This document shows, piece after piece, positions 55,139 to 63,615 of a stretch of DNA of 64,000 bases. Location: positions 62,001-126,000 of the forward strand of contig CAWCXI010000031.1 of assembly GCA_963799415.1 (NCBI GenBank), read 5' to 3'. The position numbers and the translations under genes were made by a program. Within the stretch, counting starts at the first letter, position 1; every line of letters starts with the position of its first letter. The DNA comes from JAMXLO01 sp963799415. GTDB taxonomy: Bacteria; Pseudomonadota; Alphaproteobacteria; Acetobacterales; Acetobacteraceae. Below the pieces are notes generated by a model. That model ran no database searches. It was not told the DNA's origin and saw only the letters and a list, made by a program, of their open reading frames with translations.

Positions 55139-56786
55139 CTATCTCGGCTGTGCAGGCACCGCGTCGGCGCCCGCGTCCAACGCCAGTGTCTCGTCCGTGG
55201 CGTGCAGTTCGCGTTGTCGCACGTCTGACGGCCATAGCCCCTCTGGGCGGAGCCGCATCATCACGATCAGCACCGCGCCGTAGAACAGATAGCGATACTC
55301 GCCGAATTCGCGAAGTAATTCCGGCAGCCCGATCAGTGCAATGGAGCCCAGAACCACACCGGGCAGGCTGCCCATGCCGCCAACGATGATCAGCGCCAGT
55401 ACGTTGATCGAGATCAGCAACTGGAAGCTCGACGGATACACCGAGGTGAGCATGGTGGCGAAGATCGATCCCGCCAGTCCGGCGAATGCCGCACCCAGCC
55501 CGTAGGCAAGCAGCTTGGACCGCACGAGGTTGATGCCGAGCGCCTGCGCCACGTCCTCATCGTCGCGCAACGCCATCCATGCGCGGCCGAGCCGCGAATT
55601 TTCCAGCCGCCACGCGACGAATGCGGCGACCGCCGAAGCGACCAGGGTCAGATAGAACAGCGAGACCGGGCTGCTGAGTACGAAATCCCCTAGTCGTGGC
55701 TTGGGTATTTGCAGAATGCCCTGGGCACCGCCGAGCAGTGGTGCGGCAAAATCCGATTGCACGATGACACGCACAATCTCGCCGAGACCCATGGTTGCGA
55801 CGGCCAGGTAATCGCCGCGCACGCCGAGTACCGGCAGTCCGAACAGCACGCCAACCATGATGGACAGCAGCACTGCTATCGGCATCGCCTCCCAGTACAT
55901 CAGGTGCGCCAGCGCATGCGGCGAGTCGGCGGTGAGCAGTGCGGTGGTATAGGCCCCAACGGCGAAGAAGGCGACGAAGCCCAGATCGAGCAGACCGGCG
56001 AGGCCAACCTCTAGATTGAGGCCCATGCCCATCAGGATGTACAGCCCGACCAGCATCAACACCTGGCCGACATACGAGCCGGCGACTGCCGGCAGCAGTA
56101 CAAGAGCGAGCAAGGCTAACCCAGCCCAGGCCATACGCTCGCGCCGATGGTCGTGTGTGGCGATACGCGCGGCACGCCGTCGAAGGATGGAGCCCAGAAC
56201 CTCGCCGATGATCGCCACGATTATGAAGATCGTGATTCCGCCTTGCGGGCTGAGGCCCTCCCACGTGTAAAGGAAGTCGCGGAACGCGGCGACCGATCCC
56301 TCGTATTGCTGCAGCATAAGTTGGATCAGTTCCTGGAACACGCCTGCGATCAGCACGGCGATCGCTCCCGGACCGATCGCGCGCCGCACAACGGAGGGGC
56401 TGACGCGCCAACCGGCACCGAGCAGACCAGCGATGGCGCCGCCGCCGATCAGAATGATGATGCCAGCGGTGAGGCCCTGCCCGAATGTCAGCATCTCGAA
56501 CAGGTCTGATGATAACGCGATGAAGATCGATTGCAGAGGCACGACCGACAGCACCGCGGTCAGTACCGGCTATCGGCACGGCGGCAGCGGCTCCGGCGAT
56601 GAGCCCCGACAGCGGGCGTCCGGCCATGGCACCGGCACCGCCGGCGATCAGCAGCAGTACCGCCTGACCGAGCGTTAGGGTGTTCACGATGATCATGCGC
56701 TGGTGCAGCATCAGCAGCACGCCGACCACGGCGAGATGTACCGCGCCCGCGCCGAATGCGAGACCGATGAGAACAGCGCGGCGCAT
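55139..56786 (-). CDS. livM: Branched-chain amino acid-type ABC importer permease LivM, extended, with 1-base insertion
   Basis: About 548 residues after correction, clearly longer than the usual 320-420. The C-terminal LivM core is plain: GLYILMGMGLNLEVGLAGLLDLG, AVGAYTTALL, VATMGLGEIVRVI, and WMALRDDEDVAQALGIN. The extra N-terminal part holds additional hydrophobic segments. The break, one extra base near 56571, falls after AAAAVPI, and the other frame resumes PVLTAVLSVVPLQS. ATG 56786 overlaps the livH stop (ATGA). Confidence 0.88.
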
Positions 56787-57832
56787 CAGGCCCGCTTCCT
56801 TGCCATGCGTTCGCCGAGCAGTCCCTGCGGGCGGAAGATCAACACCATGATCAGCAGAGTGAACGCGATCAGGTCACGCAATTGGTAGGGTGCCGGAATG
56901 CCGATGCCGTCGAGGAACAAGGTCGGCCCCACCAACTCGACCATTCCCAGGAAGAACCCACCCAGCATCGCACCCGGGATGTTGCCGATGCCCCCCAGCA
57001 CCGCGGCGCCGAACGCCTTGATGCCTGGCGAGAAACCCATGAAGAAATACACCTGCTTGTAGACGAAGGCGTAGAAGACGCCGGCGATCCCGGCCATCGC
57101 TCCGCCGAGCACGAAGGTGAACACCACGACCTTGTTCACGTCGATGCCCATAAGTGCCGCGGCCTCACCGTCCTCGGCCACGGCGCGCATCGCAGTGCCC
57201 ATGCGCGTGCGCTGTACAATCAGGTAGAGCCCTGCCATGAAGACGAGGGCGAGGCCGATCACCAGGACGTCGACGCGTGGCACATTGAAGCCCAGCAACT
57301 GGAATGTCGCACGTTGCCAATCGGGCGAGGGGTAGGATTTCACCGCCGAACCGAACATGCCGCGGAAGGTCTGCTCCAGAAAGAACGACACGCCGATGGC
57401 GCAGATCAGCGGCGCCAGGCCGACCACGCGACGGAATGGTCGGTAGGCGATACGCTCGGTCAGCACCGCGATCGACGTGGAGGTGACGATTGCCACCGCA
57501 AGGATGGCGGACATGCCGAGTACTGGATGGCTGTTCAGGAAGCCTGAACGGTCCAGGGGCGTGGCGACGAAGTAGCCGGCAAATGCGCCGGTCATCACGA
57601 TGTCGCCGTGTGCGAAGTTGATCAGGCGCAGCACGCCATACACCATGGTGTAGCCCAGGGCGATCTGGGCATAGATGCTGCCGATGGTCAGGCCGAAGAC
57701 GACGAAGTCGAACCACTGAGCGGCGGTATAGCGATTGTGCAGCAGCGTGCCGATGGTGCCGCCCACGACGACCGCTACGACACCGATGCGCAGACCCCAC
57801 AATACAACGTCGACTGCATTGAAACGGGCCAT
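56786..57832 (-). CDS. livH: Branched-chain amino acid-type ABC importer permease LivH
   Basis: A permease of about 348 residues. The LivH signature GLTIGSIYAQIALGYTMVYGVLRLINFAHG is seen near residue 45 in pieces, followed by AYRPFRRVVGLAPLICAIGVSFFLEQ and AFGAAVLGGIGNIPGAMLGG. ATG 57832 is the likely start; the frame also allows GTG 57874, immediately after the binding-protein stop. An extra N-terminal helix precedes the usual core. Confidence 0.9.
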   Translation of the reverse strand: MARFNAVDVVLWGLRIGVVAVVVGGTIGTLLHNRYTAAQWFDFVVFGLTIGSIYAQIALGYTMVYGVLRLINFAHGDIVMTGAFAGYFVATPLDRSGFLNSHPVLGMSAILAVAIVTSTSIAVLTERIAYRPFRRVVGLAPLICAIGVSFFLEQTFRGMFGSAVKSYPSPDWQRATFQLLGFNVPRVDVLVIGLALVFMAGLYLIVQRTRMGTAMRAVAEDGEAAALMGIDVNKVVVFTFVLGGAMAGIAGVFYAFVYKQVYFFMGFSPGIKAFGAAVLGGIGNIPGAMLGGFFLGMVELVGPTLFLDGIGIPAPYQLRDLIAFTLLIMVLIFRPQGLLGERMARKRA

Positions 57833-57874
57833 GGCTGCACGCCACGGCCCGCTGACAGCAGAAGCGCCCGACAC

Positions 57875-59119
57875 CTACGGCCAGATCTTCTTCGGGTTCT
57901 TGCCGATACCAAATGTCTTCGGATCAGCCGAGGTGAACTCCAGCACCGAGGGCTTGAACTGCGAGCACTCGCCATAGGGGTCGCAGGCGATCGGACCGCT
58001 GATGCCTTCGAACTTGATGTCGAACACCGCGTCGCGGAGCGCCTTCCTGCCGATGTAAAGGTTCCCGTCCTGGTCGCTCTTGCCGACTTTCTCGATCGCC
58101 TTGATGGCGAGCATCGCGCCGTCATAGGCATTCGCGTGATAGCCGGAGATCGGCGCCTCGCCGTAGGCTTTTTTGTAATCCTCAACGAACTTTGGATAGT
58201 TCTTGCCCATCGCATCAGGCGACAGATCGGGATAGCCGATGATGAAGCCGATGACAGACGGCCCCGCGGCCTCGATGAAGTCGGCGGACAGCAGCGAACC
58301 ACCGCCCATCAGCTTGGTGTGCTCCAGCCCGGGCGTTTCCTTCGCCTGGCGCAGGATCTGCGCCGCGGCGGCGGTGAATACCGGGAAGTAGATCAGGTCC
58401 GGCTTCTCGCTGGCGATGCGGGTCAGCAACGGATGCATGTCAACGTCGGTGGGTGCGATCGCTTCCTGCGAGAGTACTTTGCCACCCAGCTGCTTGAAGT
58501 TGTCCGCCATCACCTGCTGAAGCTGCTGCGCATAAGGGCTGCCGTCGTGGACGGTGACCACCGACTGCGCCTTGATGACATTGTGCGCGTATGTGGCGTC
58601 CGCCTTGCCCTGCTCGCTGTCACTGAACACGGTGCGAGCGAACCCGGCGTATTCCGGCTTGCGAGTCGCGGCGGTGAGCGCGGGTGCGGTGCACGCCGTG
58701 CAGATGTCGACAACGCCCTGCTGCCAGAGAATTGGCGCGCCGGGTGTCGCGGCAGACGAGCAGGCCGGTCCAAGCACGATCGCGGTCTGAGGATTCGCGG
58801 CAAGCTTGGTCGCGGCGGTCTGACCGCCCTCTGCGTTGCAGCCGTCGTCTTCCGCGTTCAACTTCAGCGGGTGCCCGAGGACCTTTCCACCAACGTCCTT
58901 GAAGGCGATCTCAACACCGCGCTTCTCGTCGAGACCGAGCGCCGTGTCGGCGCCGGACAGCACCCAATAGGCGCCGATCTGAATTGGCGCGCCCTTGGCG
59001 ATACGGATCACGCCGAGATCGTCGGTGACCGGACCGACTGTCGCCGCGGAGGCAGTATACGCGATACTGAGTAATGCGGCGGCGGCCAGTATCATCGGGC
59101 CGGATAGTCTGTGGTACAT
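57875..59119 (-). CDS. Branched-chain amino acid-type ABC importer substrate-binding protein
   Basis: A periplasmic Leu/Ile/Val-binding-like protein of 414 residues. The Sec signal peptide ends near ASA (residue 25). It contains IQIGAYWVLSGADTALGLDEKRGVEIAF, a Cys-bearing loop ACSSAATPGAPILWQQ (Cys pairs at DICTACTAP and CDPYGEC suggest disulfides), and GYHANAYDGAMLAIKAIE. AGGAGGG before ATG 59119 fixes the start. It heads the liv operon and is divergent from the deacetylase genes. Confidence 0.9.
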   Translation of the reverse strand: MYHRLSGPMILAAAALLSIAYTASAATVGPVTDDLGVIRIAKGAPIQIGAYWVLSGADTALGLDEKRGVEIAFKDVGGKVLGHPLKLNAEDDGCNAEGGQTAATKLAANPQTAIVLGPACSSAATPGAPILWQQGVVDICTACTAPALTAATRKPEYAGFARTVFSDSEQGKADATYAHNVIKAQSVVTVHDGSPYAQQLQQVMADNFKQLGGKVLSQEAIAPTDVDMHPLLTRIASEKPDLIYFPVFTAAAAQILRQAKETPGLEHTKLMGGGSLLSADFIEAAGPSVIGFIIGYPDLSPDAMGKNYPKFVEDYKKAYGEAPISGYHANAYDGAMLAIKAIEKVGKSDQDGNLYIGRKALRDAVFDIKFEGISGPIACDPYGECSQFKPSVLEFTSADPKTFGIGKNPKKIWP

Positions 59120-59241
59120 GGCCAACTCGCCCTCCTGTCGACGACGGGGGATCACGGAATTTCGCGACTGTGCGGCTCGGATGCGCGCCAAGTCAACACT
59201 CGTGGCATGATCGGGACGGTTATGGAGGGGAGGTCGAAACG

Positions 59242-60114
59242 ATGACCAGCCAACTCGAACAGGAGGTCGCGGATCTGTGCGCCACGGCGGAGCGCTACGA
59301 CGCGCGGCACAGGCGCATCGCCGATCTGACCTGGCCGGAGGGCGCGCAAATCGCAGTGAATTTCACGGCGGATTTCGATGCCATGCTGTTGCGCCGGCTG
59401 CTCAATGAACCGCCGATGCAGCTTGCCAAGGGCGAGTTCGGCGGGCGCGTCGGCATCTGGCGGTTGATCGAACTGTTCGATGCACATGGCATCAAGGCGA
59501 CGATCTTCACGCCTGGCCGCATCTGCGAACTCTATCCGCAGGCGCTCCGCGCCGTGGCGCGCAGCGGGCACGAGATCGCTGATCATATGTGGGAACACCA
59601 TGTGCCGAAGGATCCGGCGCAGGAGCGCGATCATCTGCTAAAAACGGCGAACGCGTTGGAGGCGATCGCGGGGCGCCGGCCGGTCGGCAGCCGCAGCGAA
59701 CATACGCTCGGGCTACTGAAGCAGGAAAGGTTCCTGTACATTTCGCATGAATCGGCCGACCATCGTCCGTACTATCTGAGCGATCCCGATGGCAGGAACA
59801 CCATGCTGAACCTGCCGTTTCATTACGCAATAGACGATGCGATGTTCTACAGCTTTGCGTGGCTGGGCAGCGGCAATGCCGCGCAGCGCATCACGGACCC
59901 GGATCGCGTGTTCGATCTGTGGTGGGCGGCGTTCTGGCAGCAATACCGCGCCGGGGGCTACCTCAACATCGTGGTGCATCCGTTCGTGTCGGGCCGGGCA
60001 CTGCGCATCGAGATGATGGACCGGCTGATCACGCGAATGAAGACGCTTCCCGGTGTGTGGTTTCCCACCTGCGAGGAAGTCGCCACGCATTGCCTGGATC
60101 GTTTTCCAATCTGA
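59242..60114 (+). CDS. Polysaccharide deacetylase (NodB/PuuE-like) family protein, first of two
   Basis: NodB-fold hydrolase of 290 residues. Metal-site candidates are D44/D46 in NFTADFDAM and the HxxxH pair H115/H119 in HEIADHMWEH. The domain arrangement matches the PuuE/HpuA cytoplasmic subgroup, with no signal peptide. GGGAGG precedes ATG 59242. It overlooks the liv operon divergently and is followed 17 bp later by a second, related gene. The substrate may be an amide rather than a polysaccharide, by analogy to PuuE allantoinase. Confidence 0.86.
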   Translation: MTSQLEQEVADLCATAERYDARHRRIADLTWPEGAQIAVNFTADFDAMLLRRLLNEPPMQLAKGEFGGRVGIWRLIELFDAHGIKATIFTPGRICELYPQALRAVARSGHEIADHMWEHHVPKDPAQERDHLLKTANALEAIAGRRPVGSRSEHTLGLLKQERFLYISHESADHRPYYLSDPDGRNTMLNLPFHYAIDDAMFYSFAWLGSGNAAQRITDPDRVFDLWWAAFWQQYRAGGYLNIVVHPFVSGRALRIEMMDRLITRMKTLPGVWFPTCEEVATHCLDRFPI

Positions 60115-60130
60115 ACCAGGAGTTCATACG

Positions 60131-61069
60131 ATGCCCTGGAAGCAAGGCTACACAATCTCCGATGAAGTCGGCCTGCGGGATGCCGACGTACGTTGGCCGG
60201 ACGGCAATCGCTGCTGTGTCACGGTCGTGGTTGACATGAGCGTGGCGCGCGGTCCGGAAGGGATCTCCGCCGCCGATCTGATGCATCCGGATGCGTATTT
60301 CGCCGCGCATGACGGGTTGGACCAGGTTCTCGCGGTGTTCAAGCATTTTGGCATCAGGGCGACATTCGCGGTTCCCGCGGTGATCGCGCAGTTGCGCGCC
60401 GAGCGGCTGCGTATGGTGATGGCCGAAGGTCATGAGATTGCGGGCAACGGACTGAAACACGAGGATGTCAGCGGACTTGGCGCGGCAGAGGAAAAGGCGC
60501 GGCTCGATCTGGCGACCGATATTCTGACGCGCACGATCGGACGCCGGCCCGCCGGTTGGTTCTGCCTGCCGCGACAGGACGATCCGTTTGCCGGAGGCAC
60601 GATCAGCCCACATACGATCGATCTGCTGATCGACGCAGGCTACCAATACATGGGCAACGGGCTGGCGGATGATGTGCCGCATTACTGGGTGACGGATTTT
60701 GCTTCGCGGCGGGCCATGCTGACGCTGCCTTATTACTACCACTTCGATGATCAGTGGTTCCTGTTGTTTCCACGTAAGGGAACCGGGCTCGAGCATGCCG
60801 ATGATCTGTTCCGCAACTGGCGGGCAGAGTTCAATGCACAGTACAAGCGCGGACGGCAGTTCTGCATGGTGTTGCACCCCGGGGCGATCGGTTGGTGCAA
60901 CCGGCTGCAGTTGCTGGAAGATTTCTTTGCCCATGTCCGGAGCTTTCCTGGCGTGTGGAATCCGACCAGCGAGGAATGCGCGCGATACTGGCAGGCGACG
61001 TATCCCGCCGACGATACCCTGAAGCTTGAGCCGAGCGTCTGGCGGGACTATCCGGGCAGCCTGAGCTGA
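60131..61069 (+). CDS. Polysaccharide deacetylase (NodB/PuuE-like) family protein, second of two, with altered metal ligand
   Basis: A 312-residue relative of the preceding gene. D35 (VVVDMSV) and H110 are kept, but the first His of HxxxH is Asn106 (HEIAGNGLKHED), so the usual metal triad is incomplete. Later conserved blocks are AGWFCLPRQDDPF and QFCMVLHPGAIGW. AGGAG lies ten bases before ATG 60131. It may be a regulatory or specificity partner of the first deacetylase, or use a different ligand set. Confidence 0.85.
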   Translation: MPWKQGYTISDEVGLRDADVRWPDGNRCCVTVVVDMSVARGPEGISAADLMHPDAYFAAHDGLDQVLAVFKHFGIRATFAVPAVIAQLRAERLRMVMAEGHEIAGNGLKHEDVSGLGAAEEKARLDLATDILTRTIGRRPAGWFCLPRQDDPFAGGTISPHTIDLLIDAGYQYMGNGLADDVPHYWVTDFASRRAMLTLPYYYHFDDQWFLLFPRKGTGLEHADDLFRNWRAEFNAQYKRGRQFCMVLHPGAIGWCNRLQLLEDFFAHVRSFPGVWNPTSEECARYWQATYPADDTLKLEPSVWRDYPGSLS

Positions 61070-61081
61070 CGCGTCGTACGG

Positions 61082-62224
61082 TCAATCGAACAGCGCAAGG
61101 TCGATGACATCGCCCATTCGATTGTAGCCGGCATCGCTCGGATGCAGGTGATCGCCGCAGTCGTAGACCGGCAGCATGCGCGCGGCATGTTCAGGATCGC
61201 GCAGGCCCTTGTCGAAGTCGACCACCGCATCGAACGCGCCGCCGTCCCTGATCCAGGCGTTGGCCGCCAGACGCACTGCCTCGCGTGCCGGGGTCCAGGC
61301 GCCGACCAGGAAGGTCTCGTTCTCGAACGGTGTCAGCGTGGCGCCGAAAATCCTGATGCCGCGCGTGTGTGCCCGCAGCGCCATTTGCTTCAGGCCGGCG
61401 ATCATCTGCTCGGCGGTGACTTCCTCCTCGGGCTTGGCCCAGCGGTTGCGCAGATCGTTGGTGCCCAGCATCACGATGGCATGGGTCACGCCAGGCTGTG
61501 CCAGCACATCGCGATCGAAGCGGCGCAGGCCGCTGTCACCGCGAATGTCGTGCAGGATGCGATTGCCGCCGAGCCCTTGGTTCATCACGCCCATCGGCCG
61601 GCCGCTGCGGGCAATGAGCCGTCGCGCAAGCTGATCGGGCCAGCGACAGAATGCGTCGTGCGTGGAGATGTTGGCGTCAGTCAGCGAGTCGCCGAGTGCC
61701 ACGATGCCGCCAGCGTGCGCGGGCGCCAGCACGTCGATGCCGCCCAGGAAGAACCAGTCGTCGGTGATGCGGCCTACCGGCATCACAGTCTCGGCTGAAA
61801 AGTCACCCGGTGGCGAGATGTAGTTGGTCTGGCGCGCATAGCGTCCGGTGATGCCGAAGCTCGCGGGCACATCGCCAGGCAGCCAGAAAGTGATGGCGAC
61901 GTCCGCAAGCGGCGCCACGGACAGCTCCACCGGATCGCTTAGCAGCAGCGCGCCGGTTGCGATCGTGGCCGAGGCCTCGCCGCCGAACGTCAGCGTGCGA
62001 TCGGACTCGGGCGAGATGCCGGCGTCGGTCGTGCGGAGGCCGATGTGCGCAGTGCCGATGCGCAGCGGCCGCGTGCCGTAGGCGTTTGACAACCGCACGC
62101 GCAGCACGTCGCCGCCGATGCTGATGCGCGCGTTCATGCGCAGCGTCTGGTTGCTGAATGCCGCGCCTTCCGCCGGCGCCGGAGCCGTGGCCCAGGTGCC
62201 AACCCAGTGCATGTCCTTTGGCAT
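61082..62224 (-). CDS. SGNH/GDSL-family hydrolase with N-terminal beta domain
   Basis: A 380-residue esterase. Block I is VALGDSLTDA with nucleophile S180, block II NQGLGGNRI, block III GTNDLRNRW, and block V DHLHPSDAGY. The first 160 residues form a beta-rich lead domain with LRVRLSNAYGTRPL, as in rhamnogalacturonan acetylesterase-like or xylan esterases. No signal peptide is apparent. It ends convergent with the second deacetylase gene. Confidence 0.88.
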   Translation of the reverse strand: MPKDMHWVGTWATAPAPAEGAAFSNQTLRMNARISIGGDVLRVRLSNAYGTRPLRIGTAHIGLRTTDAGISPESDRTLTFGGEASATIATGALLLSDPVELSVAPLADVAITFWLPGDVPASFGITGRYARQTNYISPPGDFSAETVMPVGRITDDWFFLGGIDVLAPAHAGGIVALGDSLTDANISTHDAFCRWPDQLARRLIARSGRPMGVMNQGLGGNRILHDIRGDSGLRRFDRDVLAQPGVTHAIVMLGTNDLRNRWAKPEEEVTAEQMIAGLKQMALRAHTRGIRIFGATLTPFENETFLVGAWTPAREAVRLAANAWIRDGGAFDAVVDFDKGLRDPEHAARMLPVYDCGDHLHPSDAGYNRMGDVIDLALFD

Positions 62225-62313
62225 GACGCTACCTCGACTGTTTGGATGAGTTGATGCAGACGGCTAAAGTCGACTGTGCCACGCCGGGACGCGCGGTGAA
62301 ACTGGAGGCTCTG

Positions 62314-62733
62314 ATGCGGTATCTGGCTGTGCTGTCCGTGCTGCTGCTGGTTGCCTGCTCGGATGACAGCATGACGCGCAACTTCAGCATGTCGCGCGAT
62401 AGCGCACCGGAGACCATTGCTTCCACCCAGATGCCGCTGTCGGTTCCGCCGGAACTGGCGATGCGGCCCTCGCGTCCGGGCGCGATCGTGCCCAAGGAAG
62501 GCGATGCCCAGCCGGCGGCGCAGGCGGCGGGGAGTGCCGGCCAGGACGCGCTGGTCGAGGCGGCGGGTCCGGCGGCCCCGTCGGATATCCGCAACACCAT
62601 CAACGAGAATTCCGGGCTGGTGTATCCGGGGCCGGGCTTTGTCGATCGGCTGATGGCCTGGACACCGTCGCCTGGCTATACGCCTGTCATCGTGCAGGGC
62701 CCGCAGGGAGGGTGGTTCAGCCGGATGTTCTAG
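62314..62733 (+). CDS. bamF: BamF-type (DUF3035) outer-membrane lipoprotein
   Basis: A 139-residue lipoprotein. It has a short signal and lipobox (LLLVAC) at the N-terminus, followed by the DUF3035 hallmark PETIASTQMPLSVPPEL and a proline-rich linker. BamF is the alphaproteobacterial accessory subunit of the BAM complex. GGAGG supports ATG 62314. It overlaps the 3' end of the convergent gluQ by 17 bp. Confidence 0.75.
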   Translation: MRYLAVLSVLLLVACSDDSMTRNFSMSRDSAPETIASTQMPLSVPPELAMRPSRPGAIVPKEGDAQPAAQAAGSAGQDALVEAAGPAAPSDIRNTINENSGLVYPGPGFVDRLMAWTPSPGYTPVIVQGPQGGWFSRMF

Positions 62734-63568
62734 GCGACGACGCAAGCGCTCGAACATCGGTGGGTGAACGACCCTGGGCACGGAGGTCCCGCAGAGTGGC
62801 AGCGTGGTCGCGTTTCGCCAGGCGGCGCCCAGAGGGGTCGGTCAGCAGCGGGTGAAACGCGTAGATCGGCGCGGGCCAGCCCATCAATGCCTGGAGCAGA
62901 CGGTGCAGATGCGTTGCCGGCTTCAGGTCCTCGCCGCGCGTGACCAGAGTGACGCCTTGCAACGCATCGTCATGGGTGACGCAGAGGTGGTAGCTGGCCG
63001 GGGCGTCCTTGCGGGCGAGGACGACGTCGCCGAATTGCTCGGGATGACACCGGATGGTGGCTTCGCCCGCTGATTCGAATGTCAGGGTTGCTGCTTCCCC
63101 GAGGGAGGCGAGTGCCAGGTCCATGTGAAGGCGCAGCGCGTAGGGCTCGCCGGCGGAGATGCGGGCTTCGCGCTGATCCGCCGACAGTTCCCGGCATGTG
63201 CCGAGGTAGCGAGGCGTGCCATCGGGCGTGTGGGGAGCGGCGGCGGATTGCCGGATGTCGGCGCGGCTGCAAAAGCACGGGTAGAGCAAGCCTCGCGCGG
63301 CCAGCTCATCGAGGGTGGCGCGATACTCCGCAAAGTGCTGCGACTGCACCCGCACCTCGCCATCCCAGACGAGGCCAAGCCAGTTTAGGTCCTCGAGGAT
63401 CGCCGTGGCGAAATGCGGGCGGCAACGGGTGGGATCGATGTCCTCCAGGCGCAGCAGGAACCGGCCGCCGGCCTCACGCGCGCGGTGCCAGGCGAACAGC
63501 GCGCTGAATGCGTGACCGAGGTGCAGATAGCCGGTGGGGCTGGGCGCGAAGCGGGTGACGATCGACAT
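62717..63568 (-). CDS. gluQ: Glutamyl-Q tRNA(Asp) synthetase
   Basis: Attaches glutamate to queuosine in tRNA-Asp; it is a truncated GluRS without anticodon-binding domain, 283 residues. The HIGH-like motif is PSPTGYLHLGHAFSA, zinc-type cysteines lie in LYPCFCSRADI with YLGTC, and the KMSKS counterpart is RLAKRD near residue 255. ATG 63568 was preferred to an ATG five codons upstream because it matches the family start (MSIVTRFAPSPTG). Confidence 0.95.
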   Translation of the reverse strand: MSIVTRFAPSPTGYLHLGHAFSALFAWHRAREAGGRFLLRLEDIDPTRCRPHFATAILEDLNWLGLVWDGEVRVQSQHFAEYRATLDELAARGLLYPCFCSRADIRQSAAAPHTPDGTPRYLGTCRELSADQREARISAGEPYALRLHMDLALASLGEAATLTFESAGEATIRCHPEQFGDVVLARKDAPASYHLCVTHDDALQGVTLVTRGEDLKPATHLHRLLQALMGWPAPIYAFHPLLTDPSGRRLAKRDHAATLRDLRAQGRSPTDVRALASSPRTSG

Positions 63569-63615
63569 GGGACTGCGGCACAAGGTAGTCGCACCGGTGG
63601 GAAAGGGAGAGGGGC

